DNA of 53,718 bases from Helicobacter sp. (GCA_029264775.1 JARHYT010000043.1:1-53718), one strand, 5' to 3'; positions 25,159-34,722 are shown, counted from the first letter of the stretch. The notes: generated from the sequence alone by a model not told the origin. Program-made: numbers and translations.

Positions 25159-26910
25159 ATGGATATAATTGGTTTTCCTAGTATTGGTGCAAATTTAGAG
25201 TTAAAAACATTGATAGAATCCTATCGCACAAATAGAATAGACATAAACGAATTTGTCGATAAAATCTCAAGACTTAGAGAATCCATTTTTAAATATCAAG
25301 AAAACTTGTATTTTGTCGTAGTAAATGATTTTAGTTTGTGCGATAGCATGTTTGACTTAAGCAATATGCTAGGCATTATACCAAAAGAATATAAGGATAT
25401 GGATCATTTAGAACAATATTTTGCCATAGTTGGTGATGGCGATGATTTGAAACATGATAATATTGCTAGATGGTTTAACACTAAATACTATTATGCAATT
25501 CCAATATTAAGTGAAGATAACACATATAAAGTAGAACCAACAAAGATTGTATGTGATTATATGCATGCAAGTAAAATGGGATATACACCAAAAATTAGTC
25601 TTATTGGTTTTTTTACATATTTTTCGTTGGCTAAAACCAAGCAGAATATAGATAAAAATCAATTCTTTTACAAGGTTAAGAACGCATATTTAGAATTAGT
25701 AAAATCTGTAAGCATTCTAAATGATAAAGTAAAAATTGAATTTAGTGAGCCTATATTTACGCAAGATATAGACATAGATTTTAATGAAGTAAAAGATTTT
25801 TATAATACAATATCAAGCTATGGTGTTAGGGCGGTAGTAACTACCTTTTTTGGTGCAAGTAACAAGCTAACAAAAGTATTATGTGATAGTGAAATTGAAG
25901 GAATTGGACTTGATTTTGTATACGGTGAAGATAATATTGATAGCTTGCAATATATTGCTAAAAGTGGTAAAAAATTATATGCTGGTGTTATTGATGGGCT
26001 TAATATATGGGCTATTAATGTAGATTCTGCATTAATGCAATTAGAGAGAATAAGCTCTGTTGTTCCAAAAGATCTAATATATTTGCGTCCTTCTTGCTCG
26101 TTATTACACATACCAATTACAACTGAAAATGAAAGTAAAGATTCAATAATACCAACTTGGCTAAGTTTTGCTAAAGAGAAAATAGCGGAGCTAGAGTTAT
26201 TAAATTCTATTTTTAAACATGGCGTAGTTGATAAGAATAGAAAGGAGTATGATGAGCAAAGACAGAAGTTTAACGCACATCAGTACTCTACAATTATTCA
26301 CAATTATCCAATAAAATACAAGCTATCAAAAACTAGTGTGGATGAAGTTCAAAAAATAATAGATAGCAAGCTTGCATCTATTTGTCTTAAAAAAAATGAA
26401 AAATTAACAAATTATTCTGAATCTATACTTAATATATTCTTGCAATATAATAATGATGAAATTAGTAAAGAAATGTGTATAAACATTTTATCGAAAACAA
26501 TAAGAAGTTTCATGGAAATAATGCAAGGCATAGATGAAGCTTTTATATTTGAAGGTCTTTCTTTTATGCAAATAGCAGAATTTATTGCAATGCAATTAAA
26601 TGGTATTTTTGTAACACAAAATGCTTTTATTCAATCTTATGGTATAAATTACATAAAACCATTGATAATATATGGTGATATTGATGTTAAAAATTTGAAT
26701 ATAGCCACACTAGCTAATATGATAAAAAATATATTAAAAGGTGCATGCAACATTAAACTATTAAATCAAGATGCTTTAATAAATTATTCTTTTTTAAGAA
26801 ATGATATTTCTACTAGCAAGATATATGATCAGTTAAGTTTGTATCTATACGAGGAGATAAAGCTTTTAGAGAGTTATAATATATTTGATATTGACATCTA
26901 TTCGTGCTAG
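25159..26910 (+). CDS. Truncated MetE-like protein without the catalytic zinc site
   Basis: Related to cobalamin-independent methionine synthase MetE (~750 aa). The N-terminal barrel is well kept: GFPSIGANLELKTLIESY (residues 5-22), RWFNTKYYYAIP (104-115), GIGLDFVYGEDN (248-259), RPSCSLLHIPI (310-320) and HQYSTIIHNYP (374-384). The C-terminal catalytic barrel is degenerate: the T-I-G-S-F-P entry and the HGE glutamate are gone, while NGIFVTQNAFIQSYG (481-495) is still clear. The protein stops at residue 583, where the family has the substrate-binding Q-I-D-E-P, so the zinc ligands (His-x-Cys, Glu, Cys) are all absent. It cannot make methionine by the known mechanism. The frame is intact, with no frameshift; the next gene follows after 18 bp. 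It is either a repurposed protein or a recently dead gene. Confidence 0.82.
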   Translation: MDIIGFPSIGANLELKTLIESYRTNRIDINEFVDKISRLRESIFKYQENLYFVVVNDFSLCDSMFDLSNMLGIIPKEYKDMDHLEQYFAIVGDGDDLKHDNIARWFNTKYYYAIPILSEDNTYKVEPTKIVCDYMHASKMGYTPKISLIGFFTYFSLAKTKQNIDKNQFFYKVKNAYLELVKSVSILNDKVKIEFSEPIFTQDIDIDFNEVKDFYNTISSYGVRAVVTTFFGASNKLTKVLCDSEIEGIGLDFVYGEDNIDSLQYIAKSGKKLYAGVIDGLNIWAINVDSALMQLERISSVVPKDLIYLRPSCSLLHIPITTENESKDSIIPTWLSFAKEKIAELELLNSIFKHGVVDKNRKEYDEQRQKFNAHQYSTIIHNYPIKYKLSKTSVDEVQKIIDSKLASICLKKNEKLTNYSESILNIFLQYNNDEISKEMCINILSKTIRSFMEIMQGIDEAFIFEGLSFMQIAEFIAMQLNGIFVTQNAFIQSYGINYIKPLIIYGDIDVKNLNIATLANMIKNILKGACNIKLLNQDALINYSFLRNDISTSKIYDQLSLYLYEEIKLLESYNIFDIDIYSC

Positions 26911-26928
26911 TTTTTATAGGAGTGGTAT

Positions 26929-27633
26929 GTGTCTGTTTTTTCTCCTTTAGTTATTGTGCCAAATTTTTTAGAGAATCTAACAAAAATGAAATATGATAGA
27001 TTTGGTGGAAATATACATAAAGAAGAGGTAGACTCCATCTTATCATACATCAACAATCAACATGATATAGAACATGTTGTTTGTTTTATTGGTGGATTTT
27101 TTGATACATATTATAAAGTTTTGTGGAACGCATTTGCAACAGGCATTAAATATAAGCAAGCATGTATGTATTGCAATGTATCTAGTGATATTGCCATACC
27201 TATTGAATCTAAAAATATATGTGCTTTTTATATAAGTTTTAATTGTTTTAATTTTTTGTATGATTTTATTCCAAAGTTAAGTGAAAAAGGATATAAAGTA
27301 TCTGTCATAGCACATAGTTGGGGTGCAAAGAATATTTTAAGACTTTGTTTAAAGCATAATTTAAACATATGCAATCTTGTTACCATTGATTGTGTAGGAC
27401 ATTTTACTATTACACATAGACCTACAAATATATTACAATGGGAGAATATTTATATAATAGATCATTTTAGCAGTTATAGTAGGGCTAATTTGGCGGCTAT
27501 CATTGGCGGTGCAAAGCAATATATTCCTTACGCAGATTCCAATATTGCTATTAATCCCCCTGCAAATCATGCTAGCGTATCGGCTATGCTATGTCATTCA
27601 AATTTGATTAATTATAAAAACATTAAGTTTTGA
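26929..27633 (+). CDS. Alpha/beta-hydrolase-like protein
   Basis: A 234-aa protein with an alpha/beta-hydrolase pattern: a strand VSVIAHSWGAKNILRLCL forming the nucleophile elbow with Ser130 (x-H-S-W-G), a candidate acid Asp154 (LVTIDCVG) and a candidate His214 (NPPANHASVSAML). There is no signal peptide, so it is probably cytoplasmic. The substrate is unknown; esterase, thioesterase or lipase are all possible. It starts with GTG at 26929, supported by AGGAG 6 nt upstream, and follows the MetE-like gene by 18 bp, so the two are likely cotranslated. Confidence 0.65.
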   Translation: MSVFSPLVIVPNFLENLTKMKYDRFGGNIHKEEVDSILSYINNQHDIEHVVCFIGGFFDTYYKVLWNAFATGIKYKQACMYCNVSSDIAIPIESKNICAFYISFNCFNFLYDFIPKLSEKGYKVSVIAHSWGAKNILRLCLKHNLNICNLVTIDCVGHFTITHRPTNILQWENIYIIDHFSSYSRANLAAIIGGAKQYIPYADSNIAINPPANHASVSAMLCHSNLINYKNIKF

Positions 27634-27713
27634 GTTTTATTTCATAACTTTGTTTGTATTTATTTCATTTTGATATAATCGTCTGCTTATTTTGTTTATT
27701 TTTGGGGTTTTGC

Positions 27714-28184
27714 ATGAGTTATTTAATTCGTTTTATTTGTATTTTTATTGCATTATTGGCTATAGACCAAACCATAAAATATATGATATTAGACATTGCA
27801 AAACCGACTAGCCTTAGTGATTTCATAATAATTTTGGATATGCCTGTTATATCTATTGCTTTAGTTTTTAATACTGGTGTAGCTTTTTCATTTTTTACAT
27901 GGCTTGGTGAATGGTTGAAATACATTCAACTTGGATTAATATGTGCCATTTTTTTAGTTTTGTATTTTCAGAGGCAATTATTTAAGGAGCATTATATACC
28001 ATTTGCATTTATGATCTCTGGCGGGGCATCAAACATTCTTGATAGATTCTTACATGGTGGTGTAGTAGATTATATCTACTGGCATTACGGATTTGACTTT
28101 CCTATATTTAATCTTGCTGATATTCTCATTGATTTTGGGATAGGTTTATTCATTCTTAAAACCTTATTATTTAAGAGATCATGA
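27714..28184 (+). CDS. lspA: Lipoprotein signal peptidase II
   Basis: LspA removes signal peptides from prolipoproteins in the inner membrane. From the ATG at 27714 the protein is 156 aa, the family norm; the frame open to 27654 would add an atypical extra 20 residues. Four membrane helices are visible. The catalytic Asp pair is in NILDRFLHGGVVDYI and FNLADILIDFGIG, and DQTIKY plus FNTGVAFSF are the other family blocks. The ribosome binding site is weak (TTGGGG). Downstream, convergent, is a gene encoding a likely lipoprotein substrate. Confidence 0.95.
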   Translation: MSYLIRFICIFIALLAIDQTIKYMILDIAKPTSLSDFIIILDMPVISIALVFNTGVAFSFFTWLGEWLKYIQLGLICAIFLVLYFQRQLFKEHYIPFAFMISGGASNILDRFLHGGVVDYIYWHYGFDFPIFNLADILIDFGIGLFILKTLLFKRS

Positions 28185-28187
28185 ATA

Positions 28188-28943
28188 TTACCATATTCTA
28201 AAGAGTCTTGAATGTTGTGTAAATACATTTAAATCCACAGATTCCCTCAAAGCATCACAAGCTGATAGCATGCCTAAATCGCATGCTTGTTTTTGATATT
28301 GTTGATATGTTTTTTTGCCTAATTGTTTTGAATCTAAGTATGCACAAGCAAGTGCAAATTCTTTTTTACATGCTTTTTCTTTATACGATGTAATATTAAT
28401 ATTATTGTTTTTGGCGAGCATTTCATCATTTTCATATACTATAGAAAGCAATAAGCACTCAAATGTCCCATCTTTAACACATTTCTTTTTAATCGATTCT
28501 AAAATTTTACTAGCGATTACATTATTTCCCTCTTGTATATATTTTTGCCTCATATACATACAACTCAAAGAATCATTAAAATAGCATCCCTTTTTGATGT
28601 ATTCTAATGTCTTTTGTGGATCTCTTGATACACCTCTAGCATCTCTGCTTGCTACAGACAATAAACCACAGCTAAGCCCCACTCCTTCATCGCATTCTTT
28701 TTCAAAATTTGTTAATATTGTTTTGCATATATCTCCATTTTCATAATAATAGCATTTTATAAAAAGATTTGTTTTGCTAATTTTTTCCTCATCAGTAATT
28801 GTTTTTGCTTCAATATTATGCCATTTATAATCTGGATCAATAACAAAATTACTAAGCGTATCATTCTTTTTTATTGCATCATTTTTACCCACACAAGCAA
28901 TACATAACAATAAGATAACTGCCATATTAAGTAGTTTTATCAT
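28188..28943 (-). CDS. Sel1-repeat (Helicobacter cysteine-rich type) lipoprotein
   Basis: A 251-aa secreted protein with a signal peptide ending LLLCIAC, a lipobox-like site that makes lipid attachment likely. The mature part has Cys-paired helical repeats with the spacing of Sel1-like/Hcp proteins (GVGLSCGLLSVASRD, KKGCYFNDSLSCMYM, KKCVKDGTFECLLLS, KKEFALACAYLDS, QACDLGMLSACDAL), where each repeat carries two Cys seven or so residues apart. Such proteins in H. pylori are secreted and bind host or cell-wall ligands. AAAGGA precedes the ATG. Its convergent neighbour is lspA, 3 bp away; ribA ends 27 bp upstream. Confidence 0.8.
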   Translation of the reverse strand: MIKLLNMAVILLLCIACVGKNDAIKKNDTLSNFVIDPDYKWHNIEAKTITDEEKISKTNLFIKCYYYENGDICKTILTNFEKECDEGVGLSCGLLSVASRDARGVSRDPQKTLEYIKKGCYFNDSLSCMYMRQKYIQEGNNVIASKILESIKKKCVKDGTFECLLLSIVYENDEMLAKNNNINITSYKEKACKKEFALACAYLDSKQLGKKTYQQYQKQACDLGMLSACDALRESVDLNVFTQHSRLFRIW

Positions 28944-28970
28944 TAATATCCTTTTGTTTAAATTTTATGT

Positions 28971-29549
28971 TTACAACAAATGCCCTAATTTTTCTTTTTT
29001 TATATTTAAATAACTTCTGTTGTATTCATTTGGCTCAATCAATATGCTATCTCTGACGCACTCTACATATTTTTCCATGTTAGCAATTTTATATGGATTA
29101 TTTGTTAATAATCGTATTTTTGTAATATTAAAATGCTTAAAAATCTCCCCCACTATGCTATATTCTCTTTCATCTTTATTAAAGCCTAATGCCTCATTTG
29201 CCTGTACTGTATCCATACCACCATCTTGCAAATTATACGCATTTATTTTATTAAACAATCCTATACCCCTTCCTTCTTGTCGTAAATATATAAGCATCCC
29301 GCCTTCTTTATGTATCTTTTTCATAGCCAATGATAATTCCGGACCACAATCGCATTTCATAGATCCAAATACATCCCCTGTCAGGCATTCAGAATGCACT
29401 CTAACAAGAGGTATATCCCCAATTTTATCAGTAAATACCACCAAATGCTCTTTTATTTCATTGTGTTCCATATATTCTCGAAATGCCTTTGTTTTAAAAT
29501 TACCGAATCTAGTTGGTAAATTTGCTTGTTTGGAAACTTCAAATTTCAT
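28971..29549 (-). CDS. ribA: GTP cyclohydrolase II
   Basis: RibA converts GTP to the pyrimidine precursor of riboflavin. The 192-aa single-domain form is present. The zinc ligands are [16 protein letters not shown] (three Cys), the GTP site has [10 protein letters not shown] with the catalytic Arg region, and LLTNNPYKI is the closing motif. It is not fused to a DHBP synthase domain, as it often is elsewhere. It lies 27 bp upstream of the Sel1-type lipoprotein gene on the same strand, with about 275 bp of AT-rich DNA before the next gene. Confidence 0.96.
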   Translation of the reverse strand: MKFEVSKQANLPTRFGNFKTKAFREYMEHNEIKEHLVVFTDKIGDIPLVRVHSECLTGDVFGSMKCDCGPELSLAMKKIHKEGGMLIYLRQEGRGIGLFNKINAYNLQDGGMDTVQANEALGFNKDEREYSIVGEIFKHFNITKIRLLTNNPYKIANMEKYVECVRDSILIEPNEYNRSYLNIKKEKLGHLL

Positions 29550-29779
29550 AATTGTACAATACCCTTGATTTTATTTTGTGTAAAATTGCTAAATTATATA
29601 GAAAAATTTAAAACCATTTATAAATATTTGCAAAACTGCATGTTTTAGTTATATATATAAAATATCAAATAACTATAATTTTAATATTTTATATATCCAT
29701 AATCAATTTTAATTTTATGTATTTATGTTTTTTATCGTTACTTGCTATGTGAAAAATTTATATAAAATAAAAACTATGG

Positions 29780-29785
29780 TATAAT
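29780..29785 (+). promoter_or_regulatory. Extended -10 of the PilMNO-like/valS operon
   Basis: TGGTATAAT (29777-29785) is an exact extended -10; the predicted start near 29792 gives a ~34-nt leader to the GTG at 29826 and could drive all four genes through valS. Confidence 0.6.
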
Positions 29786-29825
29786 ATGGCGATTTTGTAA
29801 CGAAATATTAATGCGAGGTTTTATT

Positions 29826-30869
29826 GTGAGCATTCTTGGTGTGCTTTTTCGACCACTTTTTGCAACCGTTCTAATTGGTGTTAATTATAGCGACTCTGTT
29901 TGTAAGGTTAAGGTTGTAAAAAAACGCGGTGGCAGTATAGTAGAAGAAACAGATAGGGAGTTTAAGATTCTAAACAATGAATTATCTGTTGATGTTATTA
30001 AATACATTAACAAAATTAAATCTCGCTATGCTTTCAGCTATTTAGCAATTATTAGCAAGAATTTGGAACAAGTGTTAGTTCCGGGTGTAAAAAAAAATCA
30101 TTTTAGTGCATTTAATGTTAATGAAAAAGAATATAAATTTGTGAAGTTGCCAAGTGCTTTTGCATTTATTTTGAAAGATGATATTATTCAATATCAAAAT
30201 ATGTTTAAGAAGGCAAAAGGTCTTGACTTTTTATTTTCACCTTTTGTTTTACTTTTTTTCAAATCTAAGAGTTTTGTTAGCGACAAACCAAAACTTTTTG
30301 TGTTGCAAGAAAAAGATGAGATGTGTACTCTTGTTGTAACGCGTAAAAGTATTTTATATGGTTCTTTTTTACCTATGAGTGCTGGTGAGCAAGTAACTAA
30401 TGTTGTAAATAAATTACCTCCATCGTTATCAGAGGATACTTTAGTTTCTGATACAATACATAGTAGCTCTACAGCACAGGGTATTGATGACTTGAATACG
30501 GAATTAGGTGGGCTTGAGGATGAATTAGAAGATTTTGAAACTTTTGATTTTGATAGTTTATCTAGCGAATCTAGTGAAAATATCAGTGGTTCTAGTGAGA
30601 GTGAGGATGGTTCTCCGATGGAAAATTTACATGACTTGGGGCGTTCTACCACTATAATAAATCTTTTGAATGCAGCCATAAAAGATTTCTATCATAATTC
30701 ATTATATGAGAGTGATTTTATAGAGGAAATAGTGTTTTTTGATTGCTATGGTATTTCACTCCAAGCTATTGATAATATTCGCTCAAATCTCATGATAGAT
30801 TTTTCACTTGTGGCACTAGATTTGCTTAAAGAGCTTACTAATATTATACAAATAGAGCTTGATAGTTAA
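29826..30869 (+). CDS. PilM-like protein (putative)
   Basis: A 347-aa protein that I do not recognise by sequence. Early residues VLIGVNYSDSVCKVKVVKK resemble the first two strands and phosphate loop of actin-like PilM; residues ~210-285 are an acidic Ser-rich linker; the C-terminal ~75 residues are helical. There is no clear membrane helix except a mild one at the start. The GTG at 29826 is chosen because GAGG lies 7 nt upstream; the ATG at 29811 has no binding site. It is followed within 8 bp by a gene with PilN topology and then one with PilO topology, and this order is the main support for the PilM idea. ATPase motifs are not convincing. Confidence 0.5.
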   Translation: MSILGVLFRPLFATVLIGVNYSDSVCKVKVVKKRGGSIVEETDREFKILNNELSVDVIKYINKIKSRYAFSYLAIISKNLEQVLVPGVKKNHFSAFNVNEKEYKFVKLPSAFAFILKDDIIQYQNMFKKAKGLDFLFSPFVLLFFKSKSFVSDKPKLFVLQEKDEMCTLVVTRKSILYGSFLPMSAGEQVTNVVNKLPPSLSEDTLVSDTIHSSSTAQGIDDLNTELGGLEDELEDFETFDFDSLSSESSENISGSSESEDGSPMENLHDLGRSTTIINLLNAAIKDFYHNSLYESDFIEEIVFFDCYGISLQAIDNIRSNLMIDFSLVALDLLKELTNIIQIELDS

Positions 30870-30877
30870 GGAAGATT

Positions 30878-31417
30878 ATGACTTATAGTTTTACAAAAGC
30901 TACATCTAAACATGTTTTAAAGCCCGCTACAAAGATTTGGGCATTTTACTTTGTTTTAGCTTTTGGTATTCTCATAGTATTCAAGGTTAATTTGTTGTTA
31001 CAAATAGAAAGTTTAAAAGAATCTCAGGAATCAATGAAAGCTGAACAAGAGCTAATAGCAAATAAGACTGCGTCTCTTGAAAAAGAAGGTGAGAGGCTTC
31101 ACTATGAATTAGGCATTGCTTCTCAGATTACAAATAGAGACGAAAAATTACGCACACAAATTAAAAATATTATAGATATGATACCACAAGGTATTCAAAT
31201 ATCCGAAATTAAATTTGATAATAATGTTTTATTCATGCGTGGCATAACGATTAGTAGAGAGTTGTTTGAAACATCCTTGCAATCTCAATTAAGAACAATT
31301 TACACTACAAGTAATGCAAGTTTTTATGAATTGTCAAGTGGTTGGCTAAATTTTGAATCTATTAGTAAAACTGCGGATAATGATGGGCTAATAGAACGAA
31401 TTGATGAAATTAGATAA
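30878..31417 (+). CDS. PilN-like membrane protein (putative)
   Basis: A 179-aa protein with a short cytoplasmic N-terminus, one membrane helix (residues ~20-40, WAFYFVLAFGILIVFKVNLL), a coiled coil (residues ~45-90), and a small periplasmic alpha/beta domain. That domain has IPQGIQISEIKFDNNVLFMR and GITISRELFETSLQSQL, which matches the fimbrial assembly PilN pattern (polar start, strand, strand ending in G, helix). AAGGA 5 nt before the ATG is clear. It is 8 bp from the PilM-like gene and 23 bp from the PilO-like gene. The assignment is by topology and local pattern. Confidence 0.55.
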   Translation: MTYSFTKATSKHVLKPATKIWAFYFVLAFGILIVFKVNLLLQIESLKESQESMKAEQELIANKTASLEKEGERLHYELGIASQITNRDEKLRTQIKNIIDMIPQGIQISEIKFDNNVLFMRGITISRELFETSLQSQLRTIYTTSNASFYELSSGWLNFESISKTADNDGLIERIDEIR

Positions 31418-31440
31418 CATAAATATTTGAGGAGCTACTG

Positions 31441-31989
31441 ATGGCGTTGTTTAAAGATGTAGAACCAGATGTTATTTTTAGGCATCTTGTGTGGAGCGTT
31501 TTATTTGTTTCTGCGGTAGCCTACTATATTAATGTTTATATATTGCCGCATATAGAATCATATAAAGAACAAGTCCGATTTACTCGTGTTACACGCGAAG
31601 TGCTTGAAAATACGAAAGCGATTAATACTAATGCACAATCAAGAGTCAATGCTTTTTCTAATAGTAACTATGAGAAATTAAAGGTTTTTGGTGGAAATAT
31701 CAATGAATCTGTGATAAGAAAAAATCTACCCAAAGGTTTTTTGCGTTTAAATGTTAAAAAGCTTAGAGAAGAAGTTATCCCAAAAGACCAACTTAAGAAA
31801 CAATTTTATAGTATTAGCGGTGAAGTTGGGATTAATAATCTCACATTAATACTTGATATTGTTCCAACACTTCATAAAAAAAATATGAGTGCAATATTAG
31901 AACTACCACTTTCTTTAAAGAAGACACCAAAAGGAAATCTTGCATTTAGCATACAAATAGCAATTACGCAAAGTACTTATACAAGATAA
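31441..31989 (+). CDS. PilO/GspM-like membrane protein (putative)
   Basis: A 182-aa bitopic protein: a cytoplasmic lead of ~15 residues, a membrane helix (residues ~15-36, HLVWSVLFVSAVAYYINVYI), a helical stretch, then a C-terminal periplasmic beta-rich part (YSISGEVGINNLTLILDIV, then ILELPLSLKKTPKGNLAFSI). This is the layout of PilO or GspM, which pair with PilN or GspL as ferredoxin-like dimers. No sequence motif proves it. GAGGAGCTACTG precedes the ATG. It is third in the trio and ends 12 bp before valS. Confidence 0.5.
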   Translation: MALFKDVEPDVIFRHLVWSVLFVSAVAYYINVYILPHIESYKEQVRFTRVTREVLENTKAINTNAQSRVNAFSNSNYEKLKVFGGNINESVIRKNLPKGFLRLNVKKLREEVIPKDQLKKQFYSISGEVGINNLTLILDIVPTLHKKNMSAILELPLSLKKTPKGNLAFSIQIAITQSTYTR

Positions 31990-32001
31990 AAAAGGTAAAA
32001 T

Positions 32002-34722
32002 ATGGGTGATAAAAAGTTATTTAATAGCGAATGGGAAGAACTTATTTATAAGCAATGTGAGGATAGGGGATATTTTGAGCCAAATTCATGTCGTGTAGAG
32101 TCTTGCGATTCTAAATACTCTAAAACATTTTGCATCATGATGCCACCACCTAATGTAACAGGGGTATTGCATATAGGACATGCTTTAACTTTTACTTTGC
32201 AAGATATTATTACTAGATATAAAAGAATGGATGGTTACAAGACATTATGGCAACCGGGACTAGATCATGCGGGTATAGCGACTCAAAATGTGGTAGAAAA
32301 ACAGCTTTTAGCAAAGAATATTAAAAAAGAAGATATAGGAAGAGAGAAATTTATTGAGAAAGTGTGGGAATGGAAGGAAGAAAGTGGTGGGGCAATATTA
32401 CAACAAATGCGATCCATGGGTTTTTCACCTGCTTTTAAAAGAACTAGATTCACCATGGATAAAGGCTTGGAAAATGCAGTAAAAGAAACCTTTAAAACAT
32501 GGTATGAAAAAGGTTTTATTTATCGTGGCGAAAGGATGATAAATTGGTGTACTCATGATGGAGCTTTAAGCGATATTGAGGTTGATTATGAAGAAAATGT
32601 TTCTAAATTATATTATTTGCGTTATTATTTAAGCAATGAAGATTCTAAAATACCTTATATTGTGGTAGCTACAACTAGACCAGAAACATATTTTGGCGAT
32701 ACTGCCTTAATGGTTAATCCAGATGATGAGAGATATAAACATTTAATAGGCAAAAAATTACTGTTACCGCTTATAGATAGAGAGATACCAATCATTGCTG
32801 ATTCTGTTGTAGATATGGAGTTTGGTAGTGGTGCTGTTAAAGTAACTCCGGCACATGATATAAATGATTATGAGGTAGGCATAAGACATAATTTAGAAAG
32901 CATTGTAATATTTGATAAAAATGGAATCTTGAATGAATATTGTGGTGAATTTAGTGGCATTGAAAGATTGGTTGCTAGAGAAAAAATTATTGCAAAATTG
33001 CAAGAGAATGGTTTTGTAGAAAAAATTGAAGATTATACAAATAAAATAGGCAAATGTTATCGTTGTGGAAATATAATTGAGCCATATATATCAAAACAAT
33101 GGTTTGTTAAAGCAGACATTGCAAAAGGTGCAATCCGTAGGATAGAAAATGGTGAGGCTAGATTCTATCCTAGTCAATGGAAAAATAATTATGATGCTTG
33201 GATGAGAGATCTAAAAGATTGGTGTATTAGTCGTCAATTGTGGTGGGGGCATAGAATCCCTGTATTTTATTGTGAATGTGGGAATGAATTTGTAAGCATA
33301 GAATCTTTACCAAAATGTCCAAAATGCGATAGTAAAAATGTGGTTCAAGATAATGATGTGCTTGATACTTGGTTTAGCTCTGCATTATGGAGTCATAGCA
33401 CATTGGGCTTTAAGAATGGTGATTTTGGTAAAGGGACTTTATGGAATGAGAATGATTTAGATGAGTTTCATCCAAATTCATTGCTTATAACAGGTTTTGA
33501 TATATTGTTCTTTTGGGTAGCAAGAATGCTTTTAAGTGCTGATGTAAATTGCAATCAAATTGCATTTAAAGATATTTATTTGCATGCTTTAGTCCTTGAT
33601 GAAAAAGGGCAGAAGATGAGTAAATCAAAAGGCAATGTAATAGATCCGTTGGTTTTATGTAAAGAGTATGGTGCGGATGTCGTGCGTTTTACTCTGTCGT
33701 TTTTGTGTATTCAGGGCAGGGATATTCGTTTATCCACAAAACAGTTAGAGATAACTAAAAATTTTACAAATAAAATTGCAAATGCAATGAGTTTTTTACA
33801 ACTTTATGCTGGGCAGTTAGATTCTGATTATTCGTTCATACAAATTGGTGATATTAGTAATTATAAAACACCGCTTGGAATTTATATGAAATCTAGGCTT
33901 AATCTTGCAACATTAGAAGCTAGGAATGCTATTGATACATATAGGTTTGATTTATTTGCTAGTATTTTATATCGTTTTTTGTGGAATGAATTTTGTGATA
34001 TTGGTATTGAATTTACAAAGGCTAGTAAGCAAAGTGTTTTTGAATTGGCAAGTATATTTATAGAATCTATGAAGCTTTTGCATCCACTAATGCCATTTTT
34101 AAGTGAATATGTATTTCATACTCTACTTGGCAGAAATATACAAGATGGACTTTCAGATTTTGATTCTATAATGATAGAATCTTTTCCTATAGATACACAA
34201 AGGGATGAGAATTTAGAACATATATTTACATTAATGCTGGATTCTATAACTACAATTCGTAGAATGCGTATTAATCTAAACATAGGCAATGATCTTGTAA
34301 AGAATGTTTTTATTGAGCTTAGGGAATCAGATAGGCATATTTTAGAATCATTACAAACAAATGTTCAATATGATACTATTCATAACCTATTTTTCTCGTT
34401 TGTGATGAAATTGGCAAAGGTTGAGGAGGTAGCATTTGTATCATCTAAACCAATAAATTGTGTAGCAGATATTGGTGAATATGTAAAAGTGTATCTTGAG
34501 TTAAGCAACTTTGATTTAAATAGTATTATAGAAAGATTGAATAAGCAAGAGGAAAAGATACAAAAAGAAACTATTAAGCTTGAATCTATGCTAAATAACG
34601 ATAAATTTATTGCAAATGCACCAAAAGAAGTTGTAAATCAAAATCAACAAAATTTATTGAATTTAAAAGAAAAGCTTAGGAAAGTCATTGATGAAAAAAA
34701 ATATTTAAATAGTCTTAGGTGA
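32002..34722 (+). CDS. valS: Valyl-tRNA synthetase
   Basis: Class I synthetase charging tRNA-Val with an editing domain. The 906-aa protein is of normal length. The first signature is PPPNVTGVLHIGHALTFTLQ, the editing domain has VVATTRPETYFGDTALMVNP, zinc-type Cys pairs occur at CYRCG and CECGNE, the second signature is KMSKSKGNVIDPL, and a C-terminal coiled coil (about the last 65 residues) contacts the tRNA arm. It is the last gene of a unit with the PilMNO-like trio, 12 bp downstream. Confidence 0.98.
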   Translation: MGDKKLFNSEWEELIYKQCEDRGYFEPNSCRVESCDSKYSKTFCIMMPPPNVTGVLHIGHALTFTLQDIITRYKRMDGYKTLWQPGLDHAGIATQNVVEKQLLAKNIKKEDIGREKFIEKVWEWKEESGGAILQQMRSMGFSPAFKRTRFTMDKGLENAVKETFKTWYEKGFIYRGERMINWCTHDGALSDIEVDYEENVSKLYYLRYYLSNEDSKIPYIVVATTRPETYFGDTALMVNPDDERYKHLIGKKLLLPLIDREIPIIADSVVDMEFGSGAVKVTPAHDINDYEVGIRHNLESIVIFDKNGILNEYCGEFSGIERLVAREKIIAKLQENGFVEKIEDYTNKIGKCYRCGNIIEPYISKQWFVKADIAKGAIRRIENGEARFYPSQWKNNYDAWMRDLKDWCISRQLWWGHRIPVFYCECGNEFVSIESLPKCPKCDSKNVVQDNDVLDTWFSSALWSHSTLGFKNGDFGKGTLWNENDLDEFHPNSLLITGFDILFFWVARMLLSADVNCNQIAFKDIYLHALVLDEKGQKMSKSKGNVIDPLVLCKEYGADVVRFTLSFLCIQGRDIRLSTKQLEITKNFTNKIANAMSFLQLYAGQLDSDYSFIQIGDISNYKTPLGIYMKSRLNLATLEARNAIDTYRFDLFASILYRFLWNEFCDIGIEFTKASKQSVFELASIFIESMKLLHPLMPFLSEYVFHTLLGRNIQDGLSDFDSIMIESFPIDTQRDENLEHIFTLMLDSITTIRRMRINLNIGNDLVKNVFIELRESDRHILESLQTNVQYDTIHNLFFSFVMKLAKVEEVAFVSSKPINCVADIGEYVKVYLELSNFDLNSIIERLNKQEEKIQKETIKLESMLNNDKFIANAPKEVVNQNQQNLLNLKEKLRKVIDEKKYLNSLR

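Noticed and set aside
29020-29568. A 182-aa plus-strand frame antisense to ribA
   Set aside because: It covers ribA entirely; ribA has all its catalytic motifs, while this frame has no signature and no binding site.
30194-30679. A 161-aa minus-strand frame in the PilM-like gene
   Set aside because: It is Ser/Lys-rich and arises from the acidic linker read backwards; the plus-strand gene has a promoter and ribosome binding site.
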